Shown piece by piece: positions 63,024 through 64,000 of a stretch of 64,000 nucleotides of DNA. The notes under the pieces were generated by a model. That model had not been told where the DNA came from and did no database searches. It saw only the letters and a list, made by a program, of their open reading frames with translations. The DNA comes from Actinomadura coerulea (GTDB taxonomy: Bacteria > Actinomycetota > Actinomycetes > Streptosporangiales > Streptosporangiaceae): the NCBI RefSeq assembly GCF_014208105.1, contig NZ_JACHMQ010000001.1, forward strand, positions 2,108,001 to 2,172,000, given 5' to 3'. Position 1 is the first letter of the stretch; the number at the start of each line of letters is the position of its first letter. Both the position numbers and the translations under genes were made by a program.

Positions 63024-64000
63024 GTGCCCACCACCACAACACGCCGCCTCGCGGCGGCCGCGGCCGCCGCCGGGCTGGCCCTCGCGGCCGGGTGCACGGC
63101 CGGCGGCGACCAGTCCGGCAAGGGCCCCGCGTCCGGCGAGAAGCAGACCATCGAGGTCTGGCACGGCTGGAGCGCCCCGCACGAGGTGAAGGCCTTCCAG
63201 GACGCCGTCGCCGGCTTCAACAAGGCCCACCCCAACATCACGGTCAAGCTCGTCAACGGCCAGACCGACGACCGGATCACCAACGCCATCCGCGGCGGGA
63301 ACCCGCCGGACGTGGTGTCGTCCTTCACCACCGACAGCGTCGGGCAGTGGTGCCAGAGCGGCGCGTGGCAGGACCTCTCGCCCCGCATCGCCAAGTCCGG
63401 GCTGGACCTGAACCAGTTCCCCCGGGCGGTGCGGAGCTACACCGAGTACAAGGGCACCCGCTGCGCGATGCCGCTGCTGGCCGACGCCTACGGCCTCTAC
63501 TACAACAAGAAGCTCATGAAGGGCGAGCAGCCGCCGAAGACGATGAGCGAGCTGACCGCGCTCGCCAGGAAGCTCACCGTCCGCTCCCCCGACGGCACCA
63601 TCAAGGTCGCCGGGTTCATGCCGTCCGTCCAGTACTACGAGCACCAGGTCCAGCACCTGGCACCGCAGTTCGGCGTCAGGTGGCTGACCGACGACGGCAG
63701 GGCCAACTTCTCCGGCGACCCCGCCTTCCAGGCCTACCTGAAGTGGAACAAGAGCCTCATCGACTGGTACGGCTACGACAACGTCAAGAAGTTCCTGCGC
63801 TCGATGGGCCAGGAGTTCGAGTCGTCCAACCCCTTCGAGAAGGGGAGGACGGCGATGGCCGTGGACGGCGAGTGGCGCACCAGGTTCATCCAGAAGGAGG
63901 CGCCCGGGCTCGACTACGGCACGGCGCCCGTCCCCGTCTCCGACGACAGGGCGAGCGCCTACGGCGGCGGGTTCGTCACCGGCACCGTCATCGGGATCCC
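63024..64000 (+). CDS. Sugar ABC transporter substrate-binding lipoprotein, cut by window end
   Basis: GTG at 63024 follows AAGGAGA; 325 codons are visible without a stop. The N-terminus has TTTRRLAAAAAAAGLALAAGC with a lipobox Cys near residue 24, then the type-1 extracellular solute-binding fold: IEVWHGWSAPHEVKAFQDAV, FNKAHPNITVKLVNG, GNPPDVVSSF, LLADAYGLYYNKKLM and MAVDGEW. It would be anchored outside the membrane and deliver an oligosaccharide or sugar to permeases beyond the window. It follows the ROK repressor in one operon, with an operator upstream at 61721. Confidence 0.92.
   Translation, partial: MPTTTTRRLAAAAAAAGLALAAGCTAGGDQSGKGPASGEKQTIEVWHGWSAPHEVKAFQDAVAGFNKAHPNITVKLVNGQTDDRITNAIRGGNPPDVVSSFTTDSVGQWCQSGAWQDLSPRIAKSGLDLNQFPRAVRSYTEYKGTRCAMPLLADAYGLYYNKKLMKGEQPPKTMSELTALARKLTVRSPDGTIKVAGFMPSVQYYEHQVQHLAPQFGVRWLTDDGRANFSGDPAFQAYLKWNKSLIDWYGYDNVKKFLRSMGQEFESSNPFEKGRTAMAVDGEWRTRFIQKEAPGLDYGTAPVPVSDDRASAYGGGFVTGTVIGI

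Noticed and set aside
1..64000. CRISPR arrays, insertion sequences, prophage, rRNA, large biosynthetic cluster
   Set aside because: No spaced identical repeats, transposase, phage structural genes, rRNA or polyketide/peptide synthetase modules were seen anywhere in the window.

Overview
The window reads as chromosomal DNA of a very GC-rich actinomycete, about three quarters G+C by eye. A Streptosporangiales/Thermomonosporaceae-type (Actinomadura-like) host is the best guess, not a proof. Supporting signs are rbpA behind a sigma-R-type promoter, a paralogous clpP pair, split apolipoprotein N-acyltransferase and polyprenol-phosphate mannose synthase genes, F420/PPOX-type enzymes, many GTG starts, ATGA/GTGA stop-start overlaps, and several genes with a -10-like hexamer 6-8 nt before the start codon (leaderless transcription). 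There is no phage, insertion sequence, integrase or CRISPR array. The only RNA genes seen are tRNA-Arg(CCG) and tRNA-Cys(GCA) near 22.2 kb.

Layout. 0-0.8 kb: two flavin/PPOX-type oxidoreductases. 0.85-4.8 kb: divergent membrane cluster (polytopic protein, cupredoxin-like lipoprotein, a 625-residue polytopic protein with a duplicated Asp/His motif, a coupled 51-residue protein). 4.8-7 kb: SDR, small membrane protein, LOG-like protein, carbinolamine dehydratase. 7-14.8 kb: two tandem GT39 glycosyltransferases, a GT2-GtrA fusion and an OmpR-type two-component system; a shared 12-bp element links the two operons. 14.9-22 kb: Ala-rich protein, membrane protein, cupin/SDR pair, drug-type ABC exporter with divergent TetR regulator. 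22.1-24.7 kb: tRNAs, aldehyde dehydrogenase, small zinc-ribbon protein. 24.8-31.2 kb: DUF885 protein, LysE exporter, a membrane protein with a degenerate kinase N-lobe, and a MoxR-DUF58-VWA operon. 31.2-34.5 kb: two methyltransferases, then a transporter-methyltransferase fusion behind a heptapeptide leader and hairpin. 34.5-39.9 kb: EF-hand protein, GDPD, HAD relic, DeoR-MFS pair, orphan antitoxin, clpP pair, rbpA. 40-45 kb: NarL-type two-component system and ABC exporter. 45-48 kb: fxsA, ppm, lnt.

48.6-57.3 kb holds five genes of the 3,5-diaminohexanoate route of lysine breakdown: kal-kamE-kamD in one operon, kdd with an overlapping DUF2252 gene, and a divergent kamA-like radical SAM gene. 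The 3-keto-5-aminohexanoate cleavage enzyme is not in the window. Between the two halves lie a DUF4239 protein, a proline-rich membrane protein and the C-terminal relic of a PP2C phosphatase. 57.3-64 kb: P450, DUF3616 protein, acyl-CoA dehydrogenase, DUF1707-FHA protein, and a ROK repressor followed by a sugar ABC binding protein cut by the window end.

The observations that most deserve follow-up are the leader peptide plus hairpin before the MFS-methyltransferase fusion, the low-GC3 patch inside the methyltransferase at 31.5 kb, the divergent membrane cluster at 0.85-4.8 kb, the pseudokinase-like membrane protein next to MoxR, and the split, incomplete lysine cluster with its variant KamA.
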